Below, in pieces: positions 24,345 through 36,936 of a stretch of DNA of 64,000 nucleotides. Where the stretch lies: positions 27,682,189 to 27,746,188 of the forward strand of contig CM037842.1 in the NCBI GenBank assembly GCA_021234535.1. Direction: 5' to 3'. This DNA is from Stichopus chloronotus. Its lineage: Eukaryota; Echinodermata; Holothuroidea; Aspidochirotida; Stichopodidae. Every line of letters starts with the position of its first letter. The stretch's first letter is position 1. The notes under the pieces were generated by a model that did no database searches, was not told the origin of the DNA, and worked only from the letters and a program-made list of their open reading frames with translations. The translations under genes were made by a program, and so were the position numbers.

Positions 24345-25270
24345 ATATACCATATAGATCAATAATGCTACCAAGATACCCCATGGATCAACAACAATGA
24401 AAGATACCCCTGGAATCAATAATAGTGGAAACATACCCAATGATTATATATGCAAGATATCCTGTTGACTGATAATAGCAAAAGATAACCTGTTGATCTA
24501 TCCTAATACCAAGATACCCTGTGGATCAACAACAGTGGAAGGTACCCTGTGGATCAACAACAGTGGAAGGTACGCTGTGGATCAACAACAGTGGAAGGTA
24601 CCCTGTGGATCAATAACAGTAAAATATGCCAAGTGATTACATATGCAAGATAACCTGTTGACTGATAATAGCAAAAGAGAACCTGTTGGTCTATCCTAAT
24701 ACAAAGATACCCCATGGATCAGCAACAATGGAAGGTATACCGGGATCAATAATAGTGGAAAGATAACCAGTGATTCTATATGCAGGATACCCTGTTGATT
24801 GATAATAGTTATAGAGGAAGCTGTTGATCTGTCCTGACCAATATACCCTGTGGATCAACAACAATGGTAAGTATCCTCGGGATCAATAATAGTGGAAAGA
24901 TACAAAGTGATTATATGTGCAGGATACCCTGTTGATTGATGATAGTTACAGATATCCTGTTGATCTATCCTTGCCACGATACACTGTGGATCAACAGCAA
25001 TGAAAGATAACCTGGGGATCAATAATAGTGGGGAGATACCCAGTGATTATTTGTGGAAGAAACTGTTGATTGATCATAGTTGAAGATAACCTGTTGATCT
25101 ATCCTCATTACCAAGATAGGCCTGTGGGTAAGCTTATGGTACTGGAATATACACGGTTTACTTTAATGTGTAAGGTGCCTGTTGATTGAGAATAGTGAAA
25201 TATACTCTGTTGATCTATCCTTGAAGATAATTTACGCTTTGGATCAATTACATAATACTATACCACGTGG
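24345..25270. repeat. Minisatellite of ~28-bp units with a ~136-bp higher-order period
   Basis: The basic unit is GATACCCTGTGGATCAACAA followed by CAGTGGAAG-like sequence. Five diverged unit types succeed each other in fixed order. Recurrences of GATCTATCCT mark the larger period at about 24497, 24689, 24827, 24962, 25098 and 25213. Typical spacing is 135-138 bp, with one 192-bp interval explained by extra copies of a single unit at 24518-24615. Confidence 0.85.
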
Positions 25271-25494
25271 ATCAGTGACAGTGGAATGTAACGAGTGCAG
25301 GATGTCATGTGATCAATAATAGCTATAGCGCCGAGAGATTGAAAAATACAGTGCAAGATACCCTGAGACACTATAGGGAATCTGAAGGGGACAAAACACT
25401 TTTTCTCGTAGAGAATTATATCTAGAAGGAAAGCGAAAGTTTTTGAAAATTTACTTCACAATTGTACACTTTCCAACTTTTGGTGAAATTTATG

Positions 25495-25715
25495 TGTGTG
25501 ACTATCTAAGCGGAGCGCAGCCATCCGTTGGCGCTGAGAGTGCAAGAAAATTTTTGGTTTTACATACCCCCCGATGGTCGGAAACGGCACTTTCCAAGTG
25601 CTCTACGCTACATGTACCCAGCCATATAACAGGCGCTTTCATGTCTGCAATTTCTCATTTATTATTTCTCATTAATGGTAATGCATATCAGATGGGTGTT
25701 GAGACCGTGTGCAAA
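25495..25715 (+). repeat. Dispersed repeat R200 copy
   Basis: Matches the family core, including CTAAGCGGAGCGCAGCCATC, the C tract before GATGG, CATGTACCCAGC and TCATGTCTGCAATTTCTCA, and continues to GGTAATGCATATCAGA as in the copy at 4720. Confidence 0.75.
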
Positions 25716-26289
25716 TCCCCACTGAGGGGGTGGTCACCCCTTCGCACCCACAAGGATTTTTTTTTTTAGAATTTCTTTCTGGGGCGCGTTCTAGTGCCAT
25801 GTTGGGGTAAACATGATGCTCAACACAATGATGACACTGCACATACTACCAGTAGTTCAGATCCGTATGACGTGTTATTATTATTCATGATCATTATTGA
25901 TGATCCTCTTGTTTCTGCTAGTATGAGAAGTCACAACCCTAACATCAAGAATGGATTTACCATTTGCTACACAATATGCCCAAATTGCCTTGCATTTTTA
26001 CTATCACCCTTATTCTCGTAAAAATTAAATGATGGTCAACAAAACACACAAGTACAAGGGTATACTCTGTATACTGCTGTGCTCTGCCGAGTACTTCCAG
26101 TGGTTACGAAATTGGCAAAACATCACGAATCTCGTGTTGTTCTTGAGCAAGCACAGGAATGCGTGTGATCAGTACTGCTTTGCTTGTGAGCGTGTGAAGG
26201 GGCTGAAATGCGTGTGTCATACGCCAGATGCGTGTGACTTGGAAAGTCTGCAATTGTGCACTTTTGTTGCACTACGTAGAAACTGAGGG

Positions 26290-29200
26290 GGTTCAGTCAT
26301 TAAAAATCCCCTAGGCCCCTCCCCCATATGATCACTACACAAGCAGTTTTAGCTCCTTTCAAACGTTGAAAGACTTGGATCCGCAACTGCTTGGGACAAC
26401 TGGGCCCCACATACAACCCCCTTTTCACACTTTAAGAAACGACAGAGACCTCTCAGTCAAACTGGAGTTTCTTTAGGCCTATTTGTCACTGGTATTTTTA
26501 GTGGCCCGGGAGGCCCTTTCTAATTATACAGTGTACATATGTTTAAAATTATTTTCTACATCCACATACGAAGGGTTTTGCACCTTAAAGTAGTAATAAT
26601 AGTAAATATGCAAATACAGAAAATGAATGACAAAGCACAAAAAAGTAACATTTTACTACGATGGAAGTAGGGTAACCAGAAGTTTAACCGTTTCTAGTCT
26701 GGTCCCTGAAGGGTAGAAAACAAAAGAAGGAAACAAAGATAAAACAGAAGAGCAGTTTCAGAAAGAGTGATGGATGTAGAAGAGAACGAAGGGAAAAGAA
26801 AAGAAAAGCAGCCTCGTCGTCTCAGTAACATTGAGGGTTTACTATCGAGAAGGAAATTTATTTTCATATGTGTTTGAATATGTTTAAAGAAGAGTAACTT
26901 AAGTTCAGCGGTCCAGGGCTAATAGCATTAACGAAGTAAATCTAAACACCTGTGTTACATATTTGAGAAAAGTTTGGACTCAATTAACCTAAAGTAAGGA
27001 TGATGTAGTTCTTCATAATGGGTGTTTTAAGTCTAATTTTCGAAGGCTGAAGGGAGAAATGATTGGTGAAATTTGTAGAGAAAATCTCCCAGCAGATATT
27101 TATGCAAAGCGTACAATTTTAATGTTTTTAAGTGTACAAATAAACGATAAGTGTGTGATCTATAAATTTACATGACTACTTATATTACGTTTTTGAAGCT
27201 GAGGTAGATATTTGAATATGTAGGCAGACCAGTGTGTATTACCCTAAACAAGAAGAGCGTAGCTAGTAATGAGAAGAAGCACAAGTGCCATTATAAAGAC
27301 TTAAAAGTAGATGTTAAGGTACCTGCACACTGATCAGAGAAAAAAAAAAATGTTACTTTTGCTTTGATTTTAAGTCTCATCCACAGTGGTTTAGCCAGTG
27401 AGGAGAGGGGGTGGGGTGGAAGTTGAAACCCTCCACTCAAGTTTCGTTTCCTTGGCATGTTTAGGCTACATTTAGTTCTTAGCAATTTAACCCATCCCTC
27501 CACTAAATGGGGACGTTACTAAAAAAGTTCTCTGGGAGAAAGTTTTGTTTGAATTCAAAGATAAAAATATCGAGTGTTTGCTGCAGTCGATGTAACAAAT
27601 TGTTTTTGGAATAATTCATCAGTGCATATAAGCCTAGTCACAAGCGGGGTTCTTATTTTTCTTTAAAAAAGTGACAACCCTCATCATCGCCGCCCCCCCC
27701 CCCCAAAAAAAATACTTGTATAATACTTTGTATCGATGGTTGATCATTTCTGATTCTTTTGGATGTCTAAGCTTCGACCGATGAGATTAGTCTTTCAGAG
27801 CCGTAGACAGATTAAGTGATTGGCAGCCACGCATAACACTCATATAACGGCCACCACCGCACACGCGTCTATCTTAGCTCTACTATACCGTTACCCAAAA
27901 AGGAGTAATTTGCTGTAGGCGAGTAGAGCCTACCTACCGAGAGGCTTCCACGAAAACTAAAAAAAAAAAAAAAATCAAACATAAAAACAGTTTTATGATT
28001 TAACCTGTTCTAATATAACATGAAATTAGGTAAAAAAAAAATGACATTAAAGCCCTTACAAATGTTACTTGCAGAAGCTTCCACGGGTCTTCAAGCTCTG
28101 TCAACTTGGTAACTCTGCTAATATTTCTTCCAGAGAAGGAAGAGGTGACGGAAATTAGTTCCCGAAAACTGACTTTTCAAGAGCACAAGGTGCGGTTTTT
28201 TTTTTTATCTCGAATGTGAGATCCTGAGAGACATCGGGGGAGTGAAGAGAGGTGAGGGGGGGGGGGGGGAACTGGTCCTTCAAGCTGGTCTGAGTCTGTA
28301 TATGAGTGTGACTTCATATATGGGGAACTGATGACTGATCACCATGCTGAGGGAAGGTGGCCTTAATGTTGAAGAAAAAATAGTTTATGCAGCTGACTAA
28401 ACGCAAAATAAACATTTATTTGATGTTAGATTTGAACTGATTTATCTCCAGGAATTCCTGTTTTTTTAAGTAATGACTTTTCCCTTTTACATGGTGAAGT
28501 AGTCCTTTTTAGACCATGTCTGATTTTTTTTTTTGTTAGAATGACAATGTGCTAAAACGGTTTTACAGTTTTGAATATGTTGGTAGACGATTTTCCACAA
28601 TGATCTGCCTCCTCTATCACAGCAAAAGTTATGTCGAAAAAAAAAAGAAAGATTCTGATCCGTTAGTGTTCAGTTGGGTTTTCTTGGGACAAGAATCAGC
28701 CGACACGTAGTATACTAGCAATCGGCCCAAAACCATGCAAGCCAGGGGACACAGGCTAGACAGGGGACACAAAGAGGTTTGATCATCACAAAAAAAAATA
28801 AAGAAAAGTGAACAAAGAAAAACATAAAAATATAGAATACAGTACACATTGATTTATACTGCCATAAGCGATTGGGTCTTACACAAGGCTTGAAAGCCCG
28901 CGGCCCAGCCGGCCAGGGAATTTTTTCCCGTGGCAATGGCATGTTATTGCTGTAAAATGGCCTAGACTAGCCCTATGGTACACGTCATATCTAGGTCCTG
29001 CCAGTTTGCACAAGGCGGTGACTGGATTAACATGTAGGCCTATATCCATGAACGAAACGAATATTGTAACTCGGTTTGAATACTATCCAACGTAACGAAG
29101 CCACATAGAACCCCGATTTTTCAAGGAAAATAACAGGGTTACAACAGACTTATCATCTTTGCTTTGTTTACCTTCATCTACTCAAAGCGGTTTCATGCGA

Positions 29201-29725
29201 GGTAACTAACTTGAGCCCTATTGACAGCACATAAAAGGAACGGAGTGTTACCATCGATCGCTACCAATGAATAGGTGAATATTCCACACAGAAAAAAAAA
29301 AATCATAATGGTTAGGTTGTACCTCAGTAGCATGCGGAGCCTGTTTTCTGGAGTTATAGCATTTTATATAAAAAAAAATATTCTGTTTTCCTATTTCCTA
29401 AATATTCAGCCCTCCCCCCCCTTCACACATACCCCTCCTGTCTGTCAAATATGTCGGTGAAAAACTGTAGCAGAGGAATTCTGTATTTGTATCACAAGTT
29501 TATTTTAAGTGATCCGTTCACGACTTCCTCATTCATGTTTCAGGTCCCCTAAAACCGGAATTCTGTAGCTGAGCGGCCCTGTGGGGTTCTTTGACTCTTT
29601 TGACCCCCTTACAAGCAACGACTAAGTTCTGATGTTTTGAGTGGTAACAGCCACAAAATTCCAATAATATTGAGGAGGACAGTTTGCCATCCAAGAAAAT
29701 ACCCATGCACAGCACCATTTTCGGA
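26290..29725. other. Intergenic; no gene supported
   Basis: AT-rich sequence with homopolymer tracts (C tract near 27690, G tract near 28257, A tracts near 27959 and 28626). One exon-shaped open segment at 28134-28189 is discussed in the findings. Nothing else supportable. Confidence 0.45.
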
Positions 29726-29829
29726 AGCTAGAGAATCATGAACCAGCTGCGATCTGATCCTCTGCGATCTGATCTGAAATCTGATCCTCTGCGATCAAGA
29801 GGGTATTCTTTTTTGTATGATCTGTGTCA

Positions 29830-30350
29830 ACTGATGATGGAGCCCCTCTCAGACAGCCTTGCCCCAATTTCTCCTCACTCCGCTTTCTCTGGTGTCAACC
29901 TAATCCCCTTTTTTCGCAACGTCTGGACATGCACCTGTCAACCCACTTGATACGTATTAAAATTTTTCATAGATAGATTTTTCTCTCATTAATTTAGAAA
30001 TTGCAGACATGAGATCCTTTCTTTGAGGCTGGTTTACATGCATGTAGCCTATAACAACCCTGAAGTGCCGTTTCTGACCATCATGGAGGATTTATAAAGT
30101 CAAATATTTTCTTGTAAGCTCCTCGCCAACTGATGGTGGCCATGCTCTTAGATTACCCTGCCAGCACTCAGCCCCAATTTTTAATCGTTGCTTCCACGTC
30201 GAACCCGCAATTTTTTACTTTGGAATTGGACATCCAATAAAAAAAGGCTATTTCCTGAGGTCTGGCGAGTATTTTTGTCAACAATATTGTCGTGTGCTGC
30301 ACGCAAATTGATGGTGGCGCTCCTCTTGGATAGTAAGAAAGCCATTGTCT
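29830..30350 (-). repeat. R200 copies, reverse orientation (at least two, degenerate)
   Basis: On the reverse strand this region repeats the family words. TTGCAGACATGAGATCC at 30001 is the complement of the TCATGTCTGCAA end. CCAACTGATGGTGGC and CTCTTAGAT-like words recur near 29835, 30125 and 30305, giving two fuller copies and one fragment. Confidence 0.6.
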
Positions 30351-31019
30351 TAATCAAGTAGGTTTGCCTCCTTTAAAATTATCTTGAATGAAGTGTGTTC
30401 CTCACATTCACATTGAATATTCTGACCATGCAGGTGTTGGATTAGCCAAAATCGTGCCAGCTAATAATGCTCCATCGTTGTATATAATTCTACCTTACAG
30501 ATCAAGTGATCATAAAGTACCCGACATGCACATTTAACCACCTGCAGCGAGGGGCATTTTGAACAAGCGTGTCAAAGGTGTTCCATGCAGAAGTGACCCA
30601 TGGGATCTGGGGAAGTATGTCACATGAAAATACGAATTATGCATGGAAACATCTCAGGATTTCTTATCCTAAAAAAAGGAACTTTGAGAAATGGGAAAGT
30701 CCTCCCCCTCTCCCCAATCAGTGGGTATATACCACTGGTAAGCAACCATAATTGATTCACATAAATTAACTGATGAAGATGATGATGAAGATGATGATCA
30801 GGTCCGTTGCCAGGGGACGTTGATTTGTTGGTGGAGAGGTTCGTGCCATTGTTAAAAGTACATCTTTGAAAAATGTCACACACATCAGGTGGTTTAAGAT
30901 ACAAGAATCATAATGAATTACACATCCTATCGCATTTTACTTGAAGTACAATTTGGCAAATATTTGGAGGCTGAACACAACTGCGTCGGAGCGCCTTAGA
31001 AATTTGGGGGGACAGATTG

Positions 31020-31240
31020 TTTTGGGGGTCACTTATTACGCGGGATTACTCTCTAGGCGGAACTTTACCATGTTTTGGTGCGAATAGCGTATACGAGAAT
31101 TTTGGGTTTTACAATTCCCCCCTTCCCCCCCCCCCCCCCCTCACCACCATGTGGCAGAGAAAGGAATTCACCGAGTGTTCTAGGCTAGAGGTTCTAGCGA
31201 TATCATGTCTGCAAAGAAGAGTATTAATTTATGAAATATG
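31020..31240 (+). repeat. R200 copy with 16-C tract
   Basis: Diverged copy with ACTCTCTAGGCGGAACTTTA, GAGAATTTTGGGTTTTACAA, a C tract expanded to 16 bases at 31125-31140, and TATCATGTCTGCAAAG at the end. Confidence 0.65.
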
Positions 31241-31264
31241 GCGTCTATAGCGCCTTTGAGCGCA

Positions 31265-31460
31265 TTGCCAAGCAGGATTGTCTAAACATGGGCGTCACCA
31301 TCGGCTGGTAAGGAGCCTACCAGCAAATTTTTGGCTATAAAACCTTCCAGATGGCCGGCGGGAAACTCCATTTTCTGGCCTGTCCTGGACTGCATGTACC
31401 CAATCAGTTGGACACAGGATCTCATGTCTGCAATTTCTCAATCAATAACGAAAACATCAT
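31265..31460 (+). repeat. R200 copy
   Basis: Carries GATTGTCTAAACATGGGCGT, CACCATCGGCTGG, AAACCTTCCAGATGGCCGG, GCATGTACCCAATC and TCTCATGTCTGCAATTTCTC, in tandem with the copy just upstream. Confidence 0.7.
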
Positions 31461-31633
31461 TTTTTTGGAAACATGGTGATAATCTGAATTGCCTGTATTT
31501 AGGATAGTCCACTTATTAAATCGCGTTGGCTCTTTCGGCCTCTTTTCAAGAAATCAGTAGTGCGTTTTGCAAATAAATTGTAATTTCCAGAAAAGCTAAT
31601 ACAACAGTTTCTACTAATTTCTAGCGCTAACAG

Positions 31634-31992
31634 TTTATTATTATTATTACCATTATTATTGTTACTATTATTATTATTATCATCATTATTATTATCTTTA
31701 TCATTATTATTACTATAATAATTATTATTATTGTTACTATTATTGTTATTATTATCATTATTATTATTACTATTATTATCACTATTATTATTATTATTAC
31801 TATTATTATCAGTATCATTATCATTATTATTATTATTATCATTATTATTATTATTATTACTACTACTCTCATCATTATTATTATCATTATTATTATCATC
31901 ATTATCATTATCAGTATTATTATCATTATTATTACCACTACTACTACTACTATTATTATTACTATTATTATAATTGTTATTATTATTATTGT
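31634..31992. repeat. Long (ATT)n microsatellite with point changes
   Basis: About 360 bases made almost only of ATT, ATC, ACT and GTT triplets. It stays in triplet register, so long open frames run through it on both strands (poly-Leu on +, poly-Asn/Asp or poly-Ile on -). These frames are artefacts of the repeat. Confidence 0.95.
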
Positions 31993-32189
31993 TGCTGTTT
32001 TTAGAAATCTCCAACTACCTGGTAAGTTTGGACAAAAGCTGTAAAATATTTGGCACCTTTCGCATTCATTTCTGTTTCCCTGACATACTGTATTTCCAGA
32101 TAAAAGTAATTTCAACAATTTTCCTCCCTCTGACGTTTACAGCTTATTGCTATAAGTGTGACTCAACAGTCGACGATAGCATAAAGAAG

Positions 32190-32330
32190 TTGAAGTAGTA
32201 CCGTTTTCGGTCATCTGAGGCATTTCTAAAGCCAAAGGTTTTCTTGTCTCTCAGCCAACTGATGGTGGCGCTTCTCTTAGATAACCATGCAGGACCTTAC
32301 CCCATATTTTTTCTACCCCCGCCCTCACAT
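32190..32330 (-). repeat. R200 fragment, reverse orientation
   Basis: CCAACTGATGGTGGCGCTTC and CTCTTAGATAACCATG match the reverse complement of the family's left half. The right half is missing. Confidence 0.6.
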
Positions 32331-32542
32331 TTTTTGTTTTACCTAAATGTGTTTGTTGAACCACGTGATATGAGTGTGAAGTGGTTGGTCTCATGCTCAT
32401 ACTTAGTACCCGGGTTCGGATAGGCACTTGGCGGCCCTGAATACCGGCACTTCTCACCGTCCCCCTCAAAATTTAGATTTGCACGACACCCCTTCCCCCC
32501 CCCCCTCCCGACTTGAGTGCTTTTGGCATCCTTTGCATCTAG

Positions 32543-32544
32543 GA

Positions 32545-32588
<44 letters not shown>

Positions 32589-32610
32589 CGACGACGATCA
32601 TGATGTTGCC
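32543..32610. repeat. (GAT)n / (GAC)n microsatellite
   Basis: Some 15 GAT triplets followed by GAC and CAT variants. Confidence 0.9.
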
Positions 32611-33449
32611 CATATTCAGCCTTCAAAATTCACGAAAGCATTACCAGAATTACCAGATTGCAGTCTCTATCATGACATGCACAAGTTTTGTCAGACTTTC
32701 ATAGTGAAAAAGTTCCAGTAATGTATAAGGTAATGAGAAGGATTTTCCATCCAATAAAATACTGACAGTATCATGTTCTGCCACTTACTTGCTGACCCTG
32801 ATCTATGAGAACGGTGACTTCGGGTGATCGGAGGAGAAGAGGGGGGGGGGGGGGGTGTAAATTTGAGGAATTTTTTTGGGGGGTACTTTTCGCTCGAAAT
32901 GGTGGCGGAGCGCCACTGAGATTCTTCCCACAACTTTCAGGCCACCCCTAGTCCAAAATTGTGGTTGCGTCACTGCAGTATCGGCATAATTTATTTCCGT
33001 ACCACACTCGGTAATGCTACTGGACAAAAGAATCAGTCCAATCTCTGTCAATCTAATTACACCAATCTCCACGTCTCTGATCTCTACTCTAAGTCCAAAA
33101 GAGTGAAACTAGAGATGACTCCAAATTAAGATAAAATATCTAAAAGAGTGAAAATGACCCCTTTTCGAGTAGATAAATTTTACTCCCATTAGAGAGTCAT
33201 CCTTAATTTCACTCTATAGGGGACGTAAAGAGTAAGACCAGGTGATGTATTTTGATCCCCCCAAGCAACCCCTGTGACACCACCGCCTTAATGGGTAAAG
33301 TGGCTGAGTTTCAAATTTTCTACCCCCCCCCCCCATATAATGCTTCAAGAATGGTAGACAGATGATGAATAATTCATTATGATTATTACATCAATTCAAA
33401 CCCATCTGACATGTAATACCATGCATTTTCTTACATTGATTTTCTTCTT

Positions 33450-33625
33450 ATTACTATTTGAGGAATTTGTGCCATGACATCACAATTTCACGGCTGGATT
33501 CATGTACAAGATCGTCCGAGAAGTGCCATTTCTGGCCATCTGGAAAGTTCAGAAAGCCCAGAAATTCTCTGTGCGCGCACCCCAAGCAGAGGTGGCGCGG
33601 AGCTTGTATAATCCTACTGACACAA
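33450..33625 (-). repeat. R200 copy, reverse orientation
   Basis: Reverse complement carries the family words: GGAATTTGTGCCATGACATC at the left, AAGTGCCATTTCTGGCCATC in the middle, then an AGAAATTCTCTGTGCGCGC and GTGGCGCGGAGC segment. A frame open through it (33502-33732) is repeat-derived. Confidence 0.65.
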
Positions 33626-34529
33626 ACCTTTCCCTCCCAAATGTTTTGCTATGTCCCCCCTACAGATATAGGTTGAGGAGCATTGGCTTATATATAGTAA
33701 GAGGATACTTAGCTATGATACGGCGCTCCTAAAAGCTGTTTTCACGCAGCCCCACTGACTAGAGCAGGGAGTTCTGCCAATGTGGTAAATGAAAAACATT
33801 TATTCTTCTGCAGAGATTCCCCAGTGTATTGTTCAAATGGATACAACCAGGGGAATAATTTTGGACAGTTTTCAACGGTTTAACTTTAGTAGTTGACTAC
33901 AAAATGCTTTGACAAAACACACCTGATGATTTATCAGAGTGAGATCAAGCTTCAGCTAATACCTTTAAGTGCACAATCCATCGCAATTAAAAAAAAAATA
34001 ATGATAATAATCATGTCTTCAAAATTATTGCGGTCAGTTTAACAAATTTGGCATAAAGATTCCACTTCCTCCCAAATATACCTGTAAAACGGCTACGGTA
34101 CAATTTTGCAGTTTCTCGCAATTGTACACAAGAACGGAGATCTCGTTAAATTATTGGGAGTGAGAGAAGGGACCGAAACGAGAGAGGGAGGGGGGGGGGG
34201 GCGGGAAGGTTAATATTTATCTGCGAATGCTTTACACTACCAGCCAGTTGTAGATATGACCTCAGGATTGACCCCCTTTTGCCGGGATAAAAGGTCAAGC
34301 GATTTGGAGGAGTTGTTGGACACGGATCACACACGAGGCCTATTTCTGATCTAAGCTATTTTTCTTCAGCTGCCTTACAATGGGATTTCGATTTCCAGGG
34401 GTGAAGGGATGGACTGGATTACCCAGGATGTGGGTGGGGGCGGGGATGAACGTATACCCTCTGATATGTCAAAACTGATGATGTATCTCCGCCCGAGGGA
34501 GGAGGGTTAGGGGGTCCTCCTATAGAATA

Positions 34530-34645
34530 AAAAAAACTACTTAAAGACGGTCACTCATCACCCCAGGCTATATTTTAAGTCATGGATAATCAAAATTCTC
34601 AATTGGTCCTGACTTTTGATTGACAGCACAGTCAAGAGACGATCG
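34530..34645 (-). mobile_element. MITE family A, truncated reverse copy
   Basis: Reverse complement reads CTGTCAATCAAAAGTCAGGA, AATTGAGAATTTTG, AAAATATAGCCTGGGGTGAT, matching the right part of the copies ending at 21850 and 58601. Confidence 0.7.
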
Positions 34646-34649
34646 AATA

Positions 34650-36800
34650 TTAACTCATATTGTTACATTGCATATAGATACACGGGGAAGGGCGTGTTGC
34701 GATAACACGTAGGCCTACATGTGGACTTTGTACGCTCAACACGATTTGTAGCAATTGGATTACATTTGAGGAGTTTTAGACAAGGGGTGAAAGGGGAAGA
34801 GATTTCGACCATTGCCACTGTCTGGTGCGGAAGGAAAACCGTATGGTGTCCGTCATGTAGGCTACGGACACCATAATTATGGGTCATATAGTTGACTTGG
34901 CTTGCCCCTCTGTGCCCATGCATCTTGGAACGTTACCTGGGCTAATCCTGATTCTACGATCCCGGCCTCTATCGAAAAACAAATGTCGTGTAATGTCGGG
35001 GAGATTTTGAATATCCGGCCGGGGTCATAGAATTATTTGTGAAAAAATACTAGGAAAAAACAAAAAATTAGAGAAGCGAACACTGAAGCAGTGACAGCTG
35101 AAACAATCTGAAAATTTAAAACGATCTCTGTTTGAACGTGTGTTAAAAAAAGTTTTGTCTCTACTCCTGCACAATTGTTATCGTTTGCCATCATACGGAT
35201 GAAAACTGCGCCTATTTAAGTTAATTATAGCTGGTAATGTCTGTGTTTTGAAACACAAAATTACGTCCTTCATTTTTCTAATTAATTCCCTATACATTGA
35301 TTATAGTGTTCTTTATTCTAATTTGAATCAGAACTACAGCCTGCAACTTTTCTCTCGGGGATAATTAAGAGATTTAAAAAAAAAAATAGAGAGACGCAGT
35401 CTTCTTGAAAAGACAGAAATCATGTATAGCAGCTGACTGAAATTTGAGGACTTTTGAAAATATCCTCTGCATAGCTTTTCATCGTAGATATAGGCTACTA
35501 TTAACCCCTAGCCTATGCACAAGAACCTATCATGACAACAGTTAGCCGTCGAGTCGATGTCGGTTTTAAGACGGCTTCTATGTCGGTCCAAGGTCTGCAG
35601 CGTAGCCGTTTGCAAAATCTGTCGACGTTGGATCATCGACGTCGAAGAAGACGGCCATCCGAAGTCGTTCGGACCAAACCAAAATCCAACAGTGTGGTCT
35701 ATTTGATGTCCGCGGAAGGATTGCAATATTTGTTGACTTCCATCTGATGTCGTTTTTCATCGCAAAATGTGTTCCTCAGAACGACGTCCGTTCGACGTTT
35801 GCGGAAAAGTAAATTAATATTCCAATATCACGATTATTCTTTATCGAAAACGTCTGTAACAATTTTACTTCTACTGCATGCCTCTTGTGATTCATGCGCC
35901 CGCCATCTAAGTTTTAGTGGAAACATGTAGGCCTAACCCCCATTCCTTTAGTTTGGTATCCTTAGGTTGCCCATGCGACATCATCTTAGTTTTATGCAGT
36001 TGGGCTGTTGCCATAATCAACAGTGAACAGTCACTTTTGTTGGTGACGTACATTTCACGTAGAAGATTCCATGATACAAACATGACAGCAGCTAGCCTAA
36101 ATGCAGCCAATTAGCTTTACTAACGCCCATGAAATGCACCAATATATGTTCGACTGTCTTCCATGGATCTTATACTACTTACATATAGTTCTTGAAGTAC
36201 GCACCCTATTTGTTTCAAGGCAAGCGTTAAATTTTTCAGCCGACTTTCCATTTTTAACTAAATTCGACCTTGCATTATATTTGATCATGGAATTGCTACA
36301 CTACTCGACCCCGGTACTGTGGTAATTTGCGGAGTTAAATTCACGTCGCGTCAGGTTTCATTTGGTGAATATCGTGCATAAAACACGATCACACAAATTG
36401 GAGCAATCTTGTATGCTATATATACGTACGTATTGCGTTTTACAGTACCGGTCACGCAATTGGGTCACCTATAAGTTTGACTGTTGGACACTTATATTTC
36501 CGCGGTAAAAAGTTAAAACTGTCTTTACCCAGGCTATTTGATTTTATTAATACCACCCGAAAAATAAGCAAGAACCATTGTAACGTTGTGCACAGATGTG
36601 CACCCAGCCACTTCACCTACAGTATCATAAACAATATTGCCCTACAGTAATTCGTTAACACTATGATACAGTGGAGGTGACCAATGACATAGTAGCTCCA
36701 GCAGCGGCCGTAGCTGGAAGTGCTTCTGCGGTGCAACTGTACTTCATGCTTGCTGGTAGTTGGTATTCGGTACATGCTTGCTGTATGTAGTGTGCAGTCC
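34650..36800. other. Intergenic; no gene supported
   Basis: No exon I can defend. The stretch 35530-35800 is unusually rich in CpG and in GTCG/CGAC words for this AT-rich region and looks like a decayed repeat of unknown type. Confidence 0.4.
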
Positions 36801-36845
36801 AGTTTATATAGCCCGTGAGATATATTTCGTGTGCGACAGCTGCCT

Positions 36846-36936
36846 ATGTCTGTGGGCTCGCTTAGTGGACTCACATTAAGTCCCAAGGATCTGCCAGCCA
36901 GACCGCAAACATTACCAAATATCCTAGAGATCTGTG
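36846..36936 (+). CDS. Candidate first coding exon of an unidentified gene
   Basis: From ATG at 36846 the frame encodes SVGSLSGLTLSPKDLPARPQ then TLPNILEIC and stops at a good donor (TGTG|GTAAGT), phase 1. The sequence has the Pro- and Leu-rich look of a natural N-terminus. Its phase joins exactly with the exon-like segment at 41781-41851 (G + AT = Asp). I do not recognise the protein. A transcript is needed to prove it; a chance open frame is possible. Confidence 0.38.

Noticed and set aside
24345..25270. CRISPR-like array
   Set aside because: Units are contiguous and degenerate without unique spacers, and the genome is eukaryotic; it is a minisatellite.
31499..32118. Poly-Asn and poly-Ile proteins of 160-170 codons
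   Set aside because: Produced entirely by the ATT microsatellite.
32339..32721. Poly-His and poly-Asp frames
   Set aside because: Produced by the GAT microsatellite.
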